Below, one piece after another: positions 41,815 through 50,759 of a stretch of 64,000 nucleotides of DNA. The notes under the pieces were generated by a model that ran no database searches, was not told the origin of the DNA, and saw nothing but the letters and a program-made list of their open reading frames with translations. Origin of the DNA: Leptospiraceae bacterium (lineage in GTDB: Bacteria > Spirochaetota > Leptospiria > Leptospirales > Leptospiraceae); assembly GCA_022402465.1 (NCBI GenBank), contig JAKRSH010000028.1:62001-126000 (forward strand), in the 5' to 3' direction. Numbering within the stretch: the first letter of the stretch is position 1; each line of letters begins with the position of its first letter. The position numbers were made by a program, and so were the translations under genes.

Positions 41815-43371
41815 CTAATTTCTTAAAGCAGAAAATTTCTTAATTTCTTCGCAATAAACCTGATTCATTTTTACCATGCCTGGATATGTAAAATGGTGGT
41901 AATCGCTAAAATCCTGCATGTGTAAATTTTCTTTCAAATCAATGAATTTTACTGATGGATTTTCTAAATCTTTCAAATATTTTAAATAGCCCTCATACCA
42001 CTTGGAATCCTTGTACCACTTCAGTGATATGGGATTTTCTGGGTTATTGATAAGCAATAAGGGAATGTTACGTTTATCAAATTCATTACTGATTTCCTTT
42101 AGATAAGGAAAATGTAATATGGGGATAAATTCTTGACTTGCAAGCTTTTTCTTAGATTCAGCGAGTTCTACTAAATAACGTATTCCGGGCCTTAGGTGAA
42201 AATCTTCTAAAAGACGAAAATAAAAATATTTCTCATATTCCGAGTCATTCATATTTAGATAGCGAAGATCTTCTGTTCTTTCTTCTCTATTGTATTGAGC
42301 ATTTTGTATGGGTTTATCTAATCCAAAAGTTTGAGTTAGACGAACTCCCATAGGGTCAAAGTGGTAATCTTTCAAAAAACCAACTGATTCTGTAGCAAGC
42401 CATGTCTGACTTAATTCAGCTCTTATTAAATCACCATGTCTTTCATCTAGGTAGATTTTATTCCAGCCTGGCTTCAGGAATACTTTAGTTTCTTTCCAAT
42501 TATTGGATGAAAATTCTATACTTAAAGATTTTTCTCTAAGAAGGTCGGATACTATTTCCAACCAAAATCCATCTTGGCGCAATTTCTTTGTTAAAGGGAA
42601 TGAAAATGTTTTTCCAGTCCAACCAAGTGAATTTACTCTTTCCGGTATTTGAACACCTGCATAGGCATGATATCTTGTATTTCTACCAAATCTATGATTA
42701 TAAATATTTTCAATATTCTCGGAATATATATTTTTTGTTGCATAAAATCGAAAAAGCCCAGCTAAAAAGAAATCAGACCTTTCTTCCCAATCTAGGATTT
42801 TCCAAAAATGAGAAAGTGTTTGCCATGGAAAAATAATTTTTGCCTGAGGAGCTTCTCCTTCAGAGATAGCATCCTTAATTAGCACTTCATTCGGAACATT
42901 AGAAAGCAATTGACCTGGAAAAAGCACATTAGCCCTGTGCATACGAAAATCAATAAAATTAATGGGATAAACTACTAAATCTGGTTTTAATTTCCATAAC
43001 TCATCTAGAAATAAATAAAGATACAAAGGGCTTTTACCAGCGTACGAAAAGTACTCTACATCCCAATCTTCCTTAGTCAATTTACTGAGTTCATTTTCAA
43101 CTAAGGTTTTATCCAAACTATAATAAGCAATACTTGATCCAACAATGAATACTCTCTTCTTATTCTTGGGACGACTTTCAATAGCCTTCCATTCATAGAT
43201 GAAATTGTAGAAATGATTTGAATTCCAGGGACTCTCATTAGGAATTTTCCATAAGAGAAATCCAAAAAAAACAGTATCTAAAACAAAAAGACAAACTACG
43301 AAAAGGATAGAAAATTTTGTATTTTTGGACCAGAACATTGCTCCAATATTCTTGAATTTGCTAAAAAACAA
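41815..43371 (-). CDS. SGNH/DltD-like protein, partner of MBOAT acyltransferase
   Basis: N-terminal TM, RVFIVGSSIAYYSLDK, C-terminal DYHHFTYPGM; overlaps the MBOAT gene by 11 bp. Confidence 0.7.
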   Translation of the reverse strand: MFFSKFKNIGAMFWSKNTKFSILFVVCLFVLDTVFFGFLLWKIPNESPWNSNHFYNFIYEWKAIESRPKNKKRVFIVGSSIAYYSLDKTLVENELSKLTKEDWDVEYFSYAGKSPLYLYLFLDELWKLKPDLVVYPINFIDFRMHRANVLFPGQLLSNVPNEVLIKDAISEGEAPQAKIIFPWQTLSHFWKILDWEERSDFFLAGLFRFYATKNIYSENIENIYNHRFGRNTRYHAYAGVQIPERVNSLGWTGKTFSFPLTKKLRQDGFWLEIVSDLLREKSLSIEFSSNNWKETKVFLKPGWNKIYLDERHGDLIRAELSQTWLATESVGFLKDYHFDPMGVRLTQTFGLDKPIQNAQYNREERTEDLRYLNMNDSEYEKYFYFRLLEDFHLRPGIRYLVELAESKKKLASQEFIPILHFPYLKEISNEFDKRNIPLLLINNPENPISLKWYKDSKWYEGYLKYLKDLENPSVKFIDLKENLHMQDFSDYHHFTYPGMVKMNQVYCEEIKKFSALRN

Positions 43372-45046
43372 AGTAAATAAAGGGTTTTCCAGGCTTTGAA
43401 AGCAGTGTTATTAAAATGGCGATCGTTGAAAAAACCAAAGCATGCCGGAATTGAAATGGGGTATTTTCCCAAAATTCTGGATGAATTTTGCATTTTCCAG
43501 CTATGTGACCTACACTCAAACAAAGAAAAACAAAGAAAAAAGAAGATAGCATGGCATAAGGTAAATTAATTCCAGACTGTAAGGTAAGGATCCTATTTAT
43601 CATATCCAAGGCAATGTTTAGATTCGGTGATCTAAAAAATACCCAGAGAATAGAAGTTACAGAAAAAACGATTAAAGTTGGAAATAATTTATAGATCACT
43701 AATTGAAGCACTTGATTCCATAAATCATTCTTAGCTTGAAATGGTCTTAATTTAATTCTATCAAAGAAGAATCGTTCTATGGCCAAAAAAAATCCATGAG
43801 ATCCACCCCAAATAACAAAATTCCAATTCGCACCATGCCAAAGACCACCCAGAAGCATGACTAGCAAGAGATTTCTATAAGTCAAAAGAGCACTAACACG
43901 ATTGCCTCCTAAGGATATATAGAGATAATCTTTCAACCAAGAGGATAAAGAAATATGCCAACGATTCCAAAATTCACTGAAACTGCTAGAGAGATAAGGA
44001 AGATTAAAATTCTTAGGTAAACGAAATCCAAACAATAAGGCGATTCCAATTGCAATATCACTGTATCCACTGAAGTCTAAAAATATTTGGAAACTATAAG
44101 CCAAAACGGAAATGAAACCAAATGACCAATCTAGGGCATTTGGATTCAAGTATGCAAAATCCACGATTTCTGCCAAACGGTCTGCAAGCACTGCCTTCTT
44201 AAAAAATCCTAAGGCTATCCAAGAAAAAGCAGAAATCAAAGGAACCTGAGTCCAGGAAAGTCTCTCATAAACCTGGGGCAAAAATTCTTTTGCCTTAACT
44301 ATGGGCCCTGCAACCAATTGTGGGAAAAAACTTACGTAAAGACAATAATCAAACCAGGAACTACAAGGTCGTATCGTACCACGATATACATCAATGGTAT
44401 AGCTCATAGATTGAAAAATAAAAAAAGAAATTCCCAGGGGAAGGATCCAATCCATGCCAGAGATTTCTTCTTGGAGATTGAATAAGTGACCATTATTAGT
44501 CATTTTATTGATTATTTCTATAACATTTAATGCAATAAATTGAGCGTATTTGAAGAAGAAAAGGGTGCCTAAATTCAAGCTTATTGAGAAGAAAAGAAAA
44601 ATTTTCTTCTTGCTGGGATATCTGGAAATCAATAGAGCCAGAAGGAAATCCCAGCTCACTACTGAAATGAGAATTGGGAAGAAGGAAGAATTCAGAATAA
44701 AGTAAAAAAGGAGAGACGAGAATAAAAGAAAAGCATTAAATAGCCTATTTTCAAGCATTTTATTACTCAATTTTATTGACTGGGCATTGGTTTCCAATAA
44801 TTGATTATTATAATATCTTTTTCCGCTTGAAATATTGTATTTTAATGATTTAATTTTAGCAATTCTGAAGATATTATTTGCTATTTTAATAACTGCTTTA
44901 TAACAAGCATTTATTTGAGAAACTATAGAGTTTTTTCTAATATTTATTCTTAACCATCGAATGCAATATTCGCACATATAAAATAGCAGTATTATGATTA
45001 TTATTAATCCATAAAATGATATAAATAATGGTGATAGGAAGGACAT
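43361..45046 (-). CDS. MBOAT family O-acyltransferase (AlgI/DltB-like)
   Basis: FFPQLVAGPIVKAKEFLPQ, FRLPKNFNLPYLSSSFSEFWNRWHISLSSWLKDYLYISLGGNR, LGGLWHGANWNFVIWGGSHG. Confidence 0.92.
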   Translation of the reverse strand: MSFLSPLFISFYGLIIIIILLFYMCEYCIRWLRINIRKNSIVSQINACYKAVIKIANNIFRIAKIKSLKYNISSGKRYYNNQLLETNAQSIKLSNKMLENRLFNAFLLFSSLLFYFILNSSFFPILISVVSWDFLLALLISRYPSKKKIFLFFSISLNLGTLFFFKYAQFIALNVIEIINKMTNNGHLFNLQEEISGMDWILPLGISFFIFQSMSYTIDVYRGTIRPCSSWFDYCLYVSFFPQLVAGPIVKAKEFLPQVYERLSWTQVPLISAFSWIALGFFKKAVLADRLAEIVDFAYLNPNALDWSFGFISVLAYSFQIFLDFSGYSDIAIGIALLFGFRLPKNFNLPYLSSSFSEFWNRWHISLSSWLKDYLYISLGGNRVSALLTYRNLLLVMLLGGLWHGANWNFVIWGGSHGFFLAIERFFFDRIKLRPFQAKNDLWNQVLQLVIYKLFPTLIVFSVTSILWVFFRSPNLNIALDMINRILTLQSGINLPYAMLSSFFFVFLCLSVGHIAGKCKIHPEFWENTPFQFRHALVFSTIAILITLLSKPGKPFIYFVF

Positions 45047-45068
45047 AAACTGAAACTATAAGAACAAG

Positions 45069-45284
45069 CTAAACAACGTACTTACAAGTAACTCCACAAT
45101 TCGGACAAATGCAGGTTACTTCTGCCTTTACTCTTCTACCTTTGGCAGATTCTACCTTTCCGATAGCCACAAAATCAAAACTAACGCCTGATGGGACATA
45201 ATGACCAGATCCATACTTAGCGGAACCTTCAATTATATAGCTACAAGCATGGCATTTTACCCTTAATTTTATCGATTCAGCCAA
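45069..45284 (-). CDS. Small putative zinc-ribbon protein
   Basis: Two CxxC pairs (CHAC, CPNC). Confidence 0.6.
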   Translation of the reverse strand: MAESIKLRVKCHACSYIIEGSAKYGSGHYVPSGVSFDFVAIGKVESAKGRRVKAEVTCICPNCGVTCKYVV

Positions 45285-45769
45285 TTCAAACCATCCTTAT
45301 TCTGCAACAAAATCTTATTCTTTCTATGTTTGAGATAAATTCACTAAAAAAACTCCTGCCAGAATGACAGATGCACCTTTTTTTCATGGTAATGCCATAA
45401 TGGCAGGGTATAGACCTGTTTCACGAAATCAAATTTGCCCTTTTTCTACCTAAGAAGCATGGATTTAGCTAGCTTGTACTCCCTTGGGTTCTATCTAGGC
45501 TTTACTTGACTGAAAATTCCATATCCCTAGAATTTTGGGCATATACAGACAAGTTGTGCAATTTTTTGGAAATTTCCTTCTTTCTGCGGAATAATTTAAG
45601 ATCAAATTTGCTTCTCGCTTTTTTTTAAATTCCTACTTCAGAGATCCTTCTTCTTCAATAGCCCTATTGTGGGCAATTAAAAGAACAAGATTTGACTTTT
45701 TAACCTAGATTGGTGAGTTAATTCCATCCATTTTCCTCAGTGTAATGACGTAATTTGGTTTTTCTAAGT

Positions 45770-46019
45770 CCTAAATGCCAAGAATTGGCCTAAGCACTTA
45801 GCTTAATTGCCAATATCTTCCCACTTAAAAGAATTCCAAAGTTAAAAAAATGGGCAGTTTGGATGTCCTTCTGCCCTCCCATGGTCTTTTGTATAAAAGT
45901 TTAATTTTAGGCAGATAATATGGTCATTTAGCAAGCAGCCTAAGCATTTAGGTATAACTGACCAGCCCTCGTCATTAAATGGTTAAAATTGGGCAGTTTA
46001 TTAATTAAAATTTGGCAGT
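45770..46019. repeat. Cluster of short direct and inverted repeats in a long intergenic region
   Basis: CTAAGCACTTAG (45790-45801), CCTAAGCATTTAGG (45939-45952), CCTAAATGC near 45772; recurring GGCAG boxes (TGGGCAGTTT twice, AGGCAGATA, TTGGCAGTA). Confidence 0.6.
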
Positions 46020-46103
46020 AGTTTTCAGTGTGCTACCCACAGTGGAAATTGTGAAAATCGGTTTCTATTGAGCATTAAGGGCTAATGCTCATCTAATTTG
46101 AAT

Positions 46104-46532
46104 TTAAGGCTTTTTCTTCTTAGCTGCGGTTTTTTTCTTTTTAGCTTGTTTCACGTCTGAATTCGTTGTTTCGGATTTATTGGAAGGCTGAGTTGCCGAC
46201 GGGCTTTTTGATTTTGCCTTCTTTACGCCGACAGTGCTTGAATCTGCATCAGTTCCGTATCCTAGAGGTGAATTCCCCATTCTTTCATTTCGCTTCACCA
46301 TATAAATAAAATGTCTTACATACTGCGTATACGGTTCTTGGATGTCCTTGGGCTCGAATTCAAGGGGAGATTCGATCAGTGTTTTAATTAAAGACATAGG
46401 AAGATCTTCCTTGCTGGTTAGCAGAAGAACTTCAAGTCTCTTGCAGATTTCATTGTCATTAACTTCAATGGAAAGTCTTCGCATTGCATTGAGCAATTTA
46501 CTGAATGCAATTCGTTTAGGTTTGGATGCCAT
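46104..46532 (-). CDS. Hypothetical protein with Lys-rich C-terminal tail
   Basis: Ends KQAKKKKTAAKKKKP; start placed at MASKPKRIAFSKLL. Confidence 0.65.
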   Translation of the reverse strand: MASKPKRIAFSKLLNAMRRLSIEVNDNEICKRLEVLLLTSKEDLPMSLIKTLIESPLEFEPKDIQEPYTQYVRHFIYMVKRNERMGNSPLGYGTDADSSTVGVKKAKSKSPSATQPSNKSETTNSDVKQAKKKKTAAKKKKP

Positions 46533-47467
46533 AGGGATAGAATTTTCCAATTCTGATTTCTTACAATTCGTTTTTCCTTCCCAAGACCAGCTTCTACAGA
46601 AAACATGAAAGCTTGGTTCTGGGACTGAGGCAATACTTCCCGTGCATTTGAAACTTTTGTAAATAGATTTCCAGAAGTGATTAGCTTAGCTAAATCATTC
46701 CATCTCTCTTGGTATTCCCCTGCGATCCAATAATTGAACTTCAAAAGAACTTGGTTCTCCAATTCAAAAACCGCAGTCTGAACCCTGGGTGCAAATGAGT
46801 CACTCATTCCAAGAATATGTGTGCTTGCTGCTGAGTCTATTTCCCAAGTAAGGCCCCTAGAATTTCTGACTGTAGCAAAGGACATTTTGTAATTTGAAGA
46901 ATCCTTATTTCTTCCTGGGAAGAAATCCCAAAAAGCCATGAAGTGAAGTCTAGATCTATGGCCGGTGAATTTGTACTGAGGAATTTGGATCTCAAAGCAA
47001 GTATTTTTCAAAAAAGATTCTAAGCTCCAAGCTCTTCCATAGGTTTCAATGTTTGCAAAACCATAAGCTTCAAATGCATTGAGTGAACTTACCTCTATTG
47101 GTAGATACGATTTCTGGGATAGAACTACCTTTGTTTCTTCTGATGAATTTGAAGGAGATGCCAATTCAGAATTTGCTTTTGTAGTTACATCCGTAGGGAT
47201 CTCCCAATCAAGTGCAGAAATTTTAGCACTAGTTAAATCTTGGTCCATTTCAAAAACCCGTAGCACTTCAGACTCATGAAGCAACTTCCACTCTTGAGCC
47301 TCAATTTGACTTATTTGGGAAGAGAAAAGAAAAAGACTTAATGCATAAAAAGAAATTCGGAAATTAGATGAAAATTTATGATTTTGGCTAAGCTTAGAAA
47401 TCGTTTTTTTGACAGATCCGATTTGAAAAAATCGTGCCAAATATGTATTTAATTTAGAAATATTCAT
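46418..47467 (-). CDS. Hypothetical exported protein
   Basis: Hydrophobic N-terminal signal region (FRISFYALSLFLFSSQISQIEA); 3' end overlaps the next CDS by more than 100 bp. Confidence 0.6.
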   Translation of the reverse strand: MNISKLNTYLARFFQIGSVKKTISKLSQNHKFSSNFRISFYALSLFLFSSQISQIEAQEWKLLHESEVLRVFEMDQDLTSAKISALDWEIPTDVTTKANSELASPSNSSEETKVVLSQKSYLPIEVSSLNAFEAYGFANIETYGRAWSLESFLKNTCFEIQIPQYKFTGHRSRLHFMAFWDFFPGRNKDSSNYKMSFATVRNSRGLTWEIDSAASTHILGMSDSFAPRVQTAVFELENQVLLKFNYWIAGEYQERWNDLAKLITSGNLFTKVSNAREVLPQSQNQAFMFSVEAGLGKEKRIVRNQNWKILSLWHPNLNELHSVNCSMQCEDFPLKLMTMKSARDLKFFC

Positions 47468-47516
47468 AAGCTATATGCCTAATTTGAGGCATATTTCCCA
47501 GAAAATCAAGTTTTTT

Positions 47517-48509
47517 TTATGAAATCATAAGTTTTTTCGTAAGTAGCTTCCACTCCCAAAGAATTAATTCTCTTTCAATTTCCCGGCTCTCATCTTGCTC
47601 CTTGGATAGCAATGCATAAATCATAGCAGCAATTTCTCTACTGAATTTCTTCTCAGCAAGTTCCTTTTCGAATTCTTCAATCTGACTATCTAAGATTAAT
47701 GTTGAAAGTCGGAATGCTTCGTTGAGAGCGACTAGCTTTTCACGACTTGCCTTTAACTCTGGTTTGTTGAACTCATTTCGAATCATAACTTCTAGAAAAG
47801 TCCGGATGAAGGCTACATCTTGGCCATTCAATTTGAAATCCAAAAGCAATTGCTTCACCTTATCCAATTCCATATTCCTAAGATGAATGCGCGCAAGGAA
47901 AACTGGATTTTGGGAATATTGATTCAGATTGGAATTTGTTATTACATCAGTAGCTCTAACCTTGCTGAAATCTACAACCTTGTTATCAGAACTCGTTTGC
48001 TTCTCTACTTTGGTTTCAAGAGAAGATATTTTCTTTTTAATTACCAAAATATTCATCGCGGGGAAGCGGATTTTTAAAGTAACCATATCTGTTCGAGGCA
48101 AATCTTCATCCACAATTAGGTAATGGAATATCTCTGAGGTCTCGCATTCCTTTACTAAATCTTCCTTAGTGGTAAAATGCTGAACTAAAACTGGTAGAAT
48201 ATCACTAGCCGACCCAGTTGCCACAAAAATTGTTTTGATTTCATTGCTGGTTCCATGTTGATAAGGGATGACTAATTTGCCCGCCTTCACATTCACAAAA
48301 CTTAATTCTGAGAGGCGAAAGTGGGAGAGATTAAAATCAGAGCCTAAGAATGCAACTCGTGGCACAGGAACCACTATGGATTTACTCTTAGAACCCCTTG
48401 GAACCTCAGGTCCATCATTCGTAAAGACAACATAGGTCATTTTGGCAAGGCGAACCTTGATCAAAAATCCTCCTGGAGTCTTTCTTTCTTCGTAAAGCGT
48501 ATCTTCCAT
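47517..48509 (-). CDS. Hypothetical cytosolic protein
   Basis: 330 aa ORF, 4 bp from the regulator gene upstream. Confidence 0.7.
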   Translation of the reverse strand: MEDTLYEERKTPGGFLIKVRLAKMTYVVFTNDGPEVPRGSKSKSIVVPVPRVAFLGSDFNLSHFRLSELSFVNVKAGKLVIPYQHGTSNEIKTIFVATGSASDILPVLVQHFTTKEDLVKECETSEIFHYLIVDEDLPRTDMVTLKIRFPAMNILVIKKKISSLETKVEKQTSSDNKVVDFSKVRATDVITNSNLNQYSQNPVFLARIHLRNMELDKVKQLLLDFKLNGQDVAFIRTFLEVMIRNEFNKPELKASREKLVALNEAFRLSTLILDSQIEEFEKELAEKKFSREIAAMIYALLSKEQDESREIERELILWEWKLLTKKLMIS

Positions 48510-48512
48510 AAT

Positions 48513-49823
48513 TTATAATAAACCTAAATTTTTCATTTTATATTGCAGGGCCCCTCTTGAAATTTTCAGAGCCTTTGCCATTCGTAATTGATTTCCTGCA
48601 AAAATCTTTTCGGCGAGTAGGATTTTTTGACGTTCTAAGGCTTCCACACATTTTGGAAGATCCAGATCATCGGAATCCTGGATGCCAATTGCTAGGGGCT
48701 TATCTTCACCCGGAGATTCCTCGTCCCAGTTCAATAGATTAGACGTAGATTTCCAAATTGCTTTACCGAGAGAATTTTTTAATTCTTCGAAATTTCCAAG
48801 CCAATTTTTCTCAGTAAGTTGCTTAAGAATATCCTGGGGAATTTCCATTTCACTTTTCCCTAAATTGTAAGCCAAATCCTTAAATACTTCTAATACCATC
48901 TGCTTTTTTTCTGATTTTTCCAAAGTATCCAAGTTTGGCAAATGGATAGAATTCTGGGAAATAAGATCCCAAAATCCAGGATAGGCTTCTTTTTTATTCA
49001 GCCCCTGGTCTATAAAGAATGCATTTTTTGCTAGGGAAGAAATTTGCAACCATTCATAAAAAATTCGCTGTTGGCCCAAACTTAAGCCAGCTAGATTGCC
49101 CAAGACTATGGACCCTTCTTCGCCTAGAATTTCTTCCCAATGGCTTAGTGCTTTTTCCAACTTGCCTACCTGCTCTGGAATGGTATCCACCCAAATCCAT
49201 TGGCCGCTTCGTCCCCATATTTTGTGAAGATATCGGGCCAGAGATTTCTTGCCACTTCCTTTTCCACCAAGCAATAGAACTGGTTTATCTTTCTGTAAAT
49301 TTTGAAATGCAAGGGAAACGGTAGGGCTATTTTTTACTAGCCATTGGATAGCAGAGTTCACATGGGAATCTTCCGAAACTACTTGAGGCTTGGGCTTTTC
49401 AGGAGTGGATAGAAAGTTCGCCAGAAGGTAAGATTGAAATTTTCTGGCTTCCCTATTTCCATCAAATTCTAAAATTATGAATCCATTAAATTGCAGACCA
49501 TCTCTCAATTTCGCAACAACTGCAAAATCCGATCTTTCTGAAAATAAGGGGAAATCCGTTTTAAGAAAAACCATGGGCTCTTCGAGCTCCTGCAATTTCT
49601 CTAAATTTCCTCTTCCACGGGCTAAAAAGGAATAGAAGAAGCCATCGTCCCCGTAACCAAAGCTGGCTTTTTCTATAAAGCCTGAACCGTCTTCGGATCT
49701 CTCCACCAATACACCGCAGATCGCTCCAAGAAGCTCTTGTGACTCCTGAAGGATTTCAATCTTACTCTTGTTCTTTTTCCCAGAATAAAGGTGCATAGAT
49801 GAAAACTGTTTAAATTTAAGCAT
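48513..49823 (-). CDS. NtrC-like regulator with degenerate AAA+ domain and Fis-type HTH
   Basis: P-loop GGKGSGKKSLARYLH, C-terminal RMAKALKISRGALQYKMKNLGLL (HTH_8); no GAFTGA motif. Start set at MLKFKQF. Confidence 0.75.
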   Translation of the reverse strand: MLKFKQFSSMHLYSGKKNKSKIEILQESQELLGAICGVLVERSEDGSGFIEKASFGYGDDGFFYSFLARGRGNLEKLQELEEPMVFLKTDFPLFSERSDFAVVAKLRDGLQFNGFIILEFDGNREARKFQSYLLANFLSTPEKPKPQVVSEDSHVNSAIQWLVKNSPTVSLAFQNLQKDKPVLLLGGKGSGKKSLARYLHKIWGRSGQWIWVDTIPEQVGKLEKALSHWEEILGEEGSIVLGNLAGLSLGQQRIFYEWLQISSLAKNAFFIDQGLNKKEAYPGFWDLISQNSIHLPNLDTLEKSEKKQMVLEVFKDLAYNLGKSEMEIPQDILKQLTEKNWLGNFEELKNSLGKAIWKSTSNLLNWDEESPGEDKPLAIGIQDSDDLDLPKCVEALERQKILLAEKIFAGNQLRMAKALKISRGALQYKMKNLGLL

Positions 49824-49846
49824 ATTGTCAACCACGTACCGTAAAA

Positions 49847-49864
49847 TTGTCGGATATCCGACAA
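49847..49864. promoter_or_regulatory. parS/operator candidate 1
   Basis: 18-bp perfect palindrome TTGTCGGATATCCGACAA between divergent genes. Confidence 0.65.
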
Positions 49865-49919
49865 AACTTTCACAGCTATATTCTTTGCTTTTCGTGCTCT
49901 TTCGAAACTCAATTCCAGG

Positions 49920-49935
49920 TGTCGGATATCCGACA
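49920..49935. promoter_or_regulatory. parS/operator candidate 2
   Basis: 16-bp perfect palindrome TGTCGGATATCCGACA, identical core to candidate 1, 72 bp centre-to-centre. Confidence 0.65.
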
Positions 49936-50009
49936 ATTTAAGAGAATTCTGGAAATTTTCTTGTAGAAAACCAGGGTTCTGACAAAGCTTCAAGAGGGGA
50001 AAAAGAAGA

Positions 50010-50759
50010 ATGATAACTGTCTCAATAGCTAACCAAAAAGGAGGGGAAGGAAAAACGACTACCTCTTTAAACCTTGCAATCGGCTTAGCGCGACGGGGCA
50101 AAAGAACCCTAATAATCGATATGGATCCTCAGGCAAATTCTACTGGAATTTTTCTAAATCCTGAAACCAGCTCCAAGAATCTTTACCATGTTTTTAATAA
50201 AAAAACTAAAATGAGCGAGGTCGTTCAGAAGGTTTATGCGGATAATTTGTATCTTGCTCCCTCTTCCACTAACCTTGCTGAATTAGAAGCGATGAATACC
50301 AACTCCGTTGAGGCTCCGTACTTATTGAGAGACTCACTTCAAGTAGTGGAAAAGGACTTCGATTTTTGCATAATTGACTGCCCACCTAGCCTTTCGATCT
50401 TTACCATAAACGCCTTGGTTGCATCTAATTTTGTCATCATACCCCTTCAGGCTGAAAAATTTTCTGTAGATGGAATCGTTGGACTCCAACAAACCATATC
50501 TAGCATCAAGAAAAGAATCAATCCGAATTTGGAAATTATGGGCGCCTTGATCACGCAGCTAAAGCCCCAAACTTTACTTACGAAAACCATAGTCCCAGTA
50601 TTGAATAAATATTTTAAAATCTTCGAGAACAGCATCTCCGACGGAGTAGCAATAGGAGAAAGTCATCTTGCTAAAAAATCTGTTTTTGACTATAATAAAT
50701 CCAGCCGTCAAGCGCAAGAGTATGAAGGCTTCGTGGAGGAATTTTTAAGTGAGCTCTAA
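50010..50759 (+). CDS. parA: ParA-family partition ATPase
   Basis: SIANQKGGEGKTTTSLNLAIGLARRGKRTLIIDMDPQANST; CIIDCPPSLSIFTINAL. Confidence 0.95.
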   Translation: MITVSIANQKGGEGKTTTSLNLAIGLARRGKRTLIIDMDPQANSTGIFLNPETSSKNLYHVFNKKTKMSEVVQKVYADNLYLAPSSTNLAELEAMNTNSVEAPYLLRDSLQVVEKDFDFCIIDCPPSLSIFTINALVASNFVIIPLQAEKFSVDGIVGLQQTISSIKKRINPNLEIMGALITQLKPQTLLTKTIVPVLNKYFKIFENSISDGVAIGESHLAKKSVFDYNKSSRQAQEYEGFVEEFLSEL

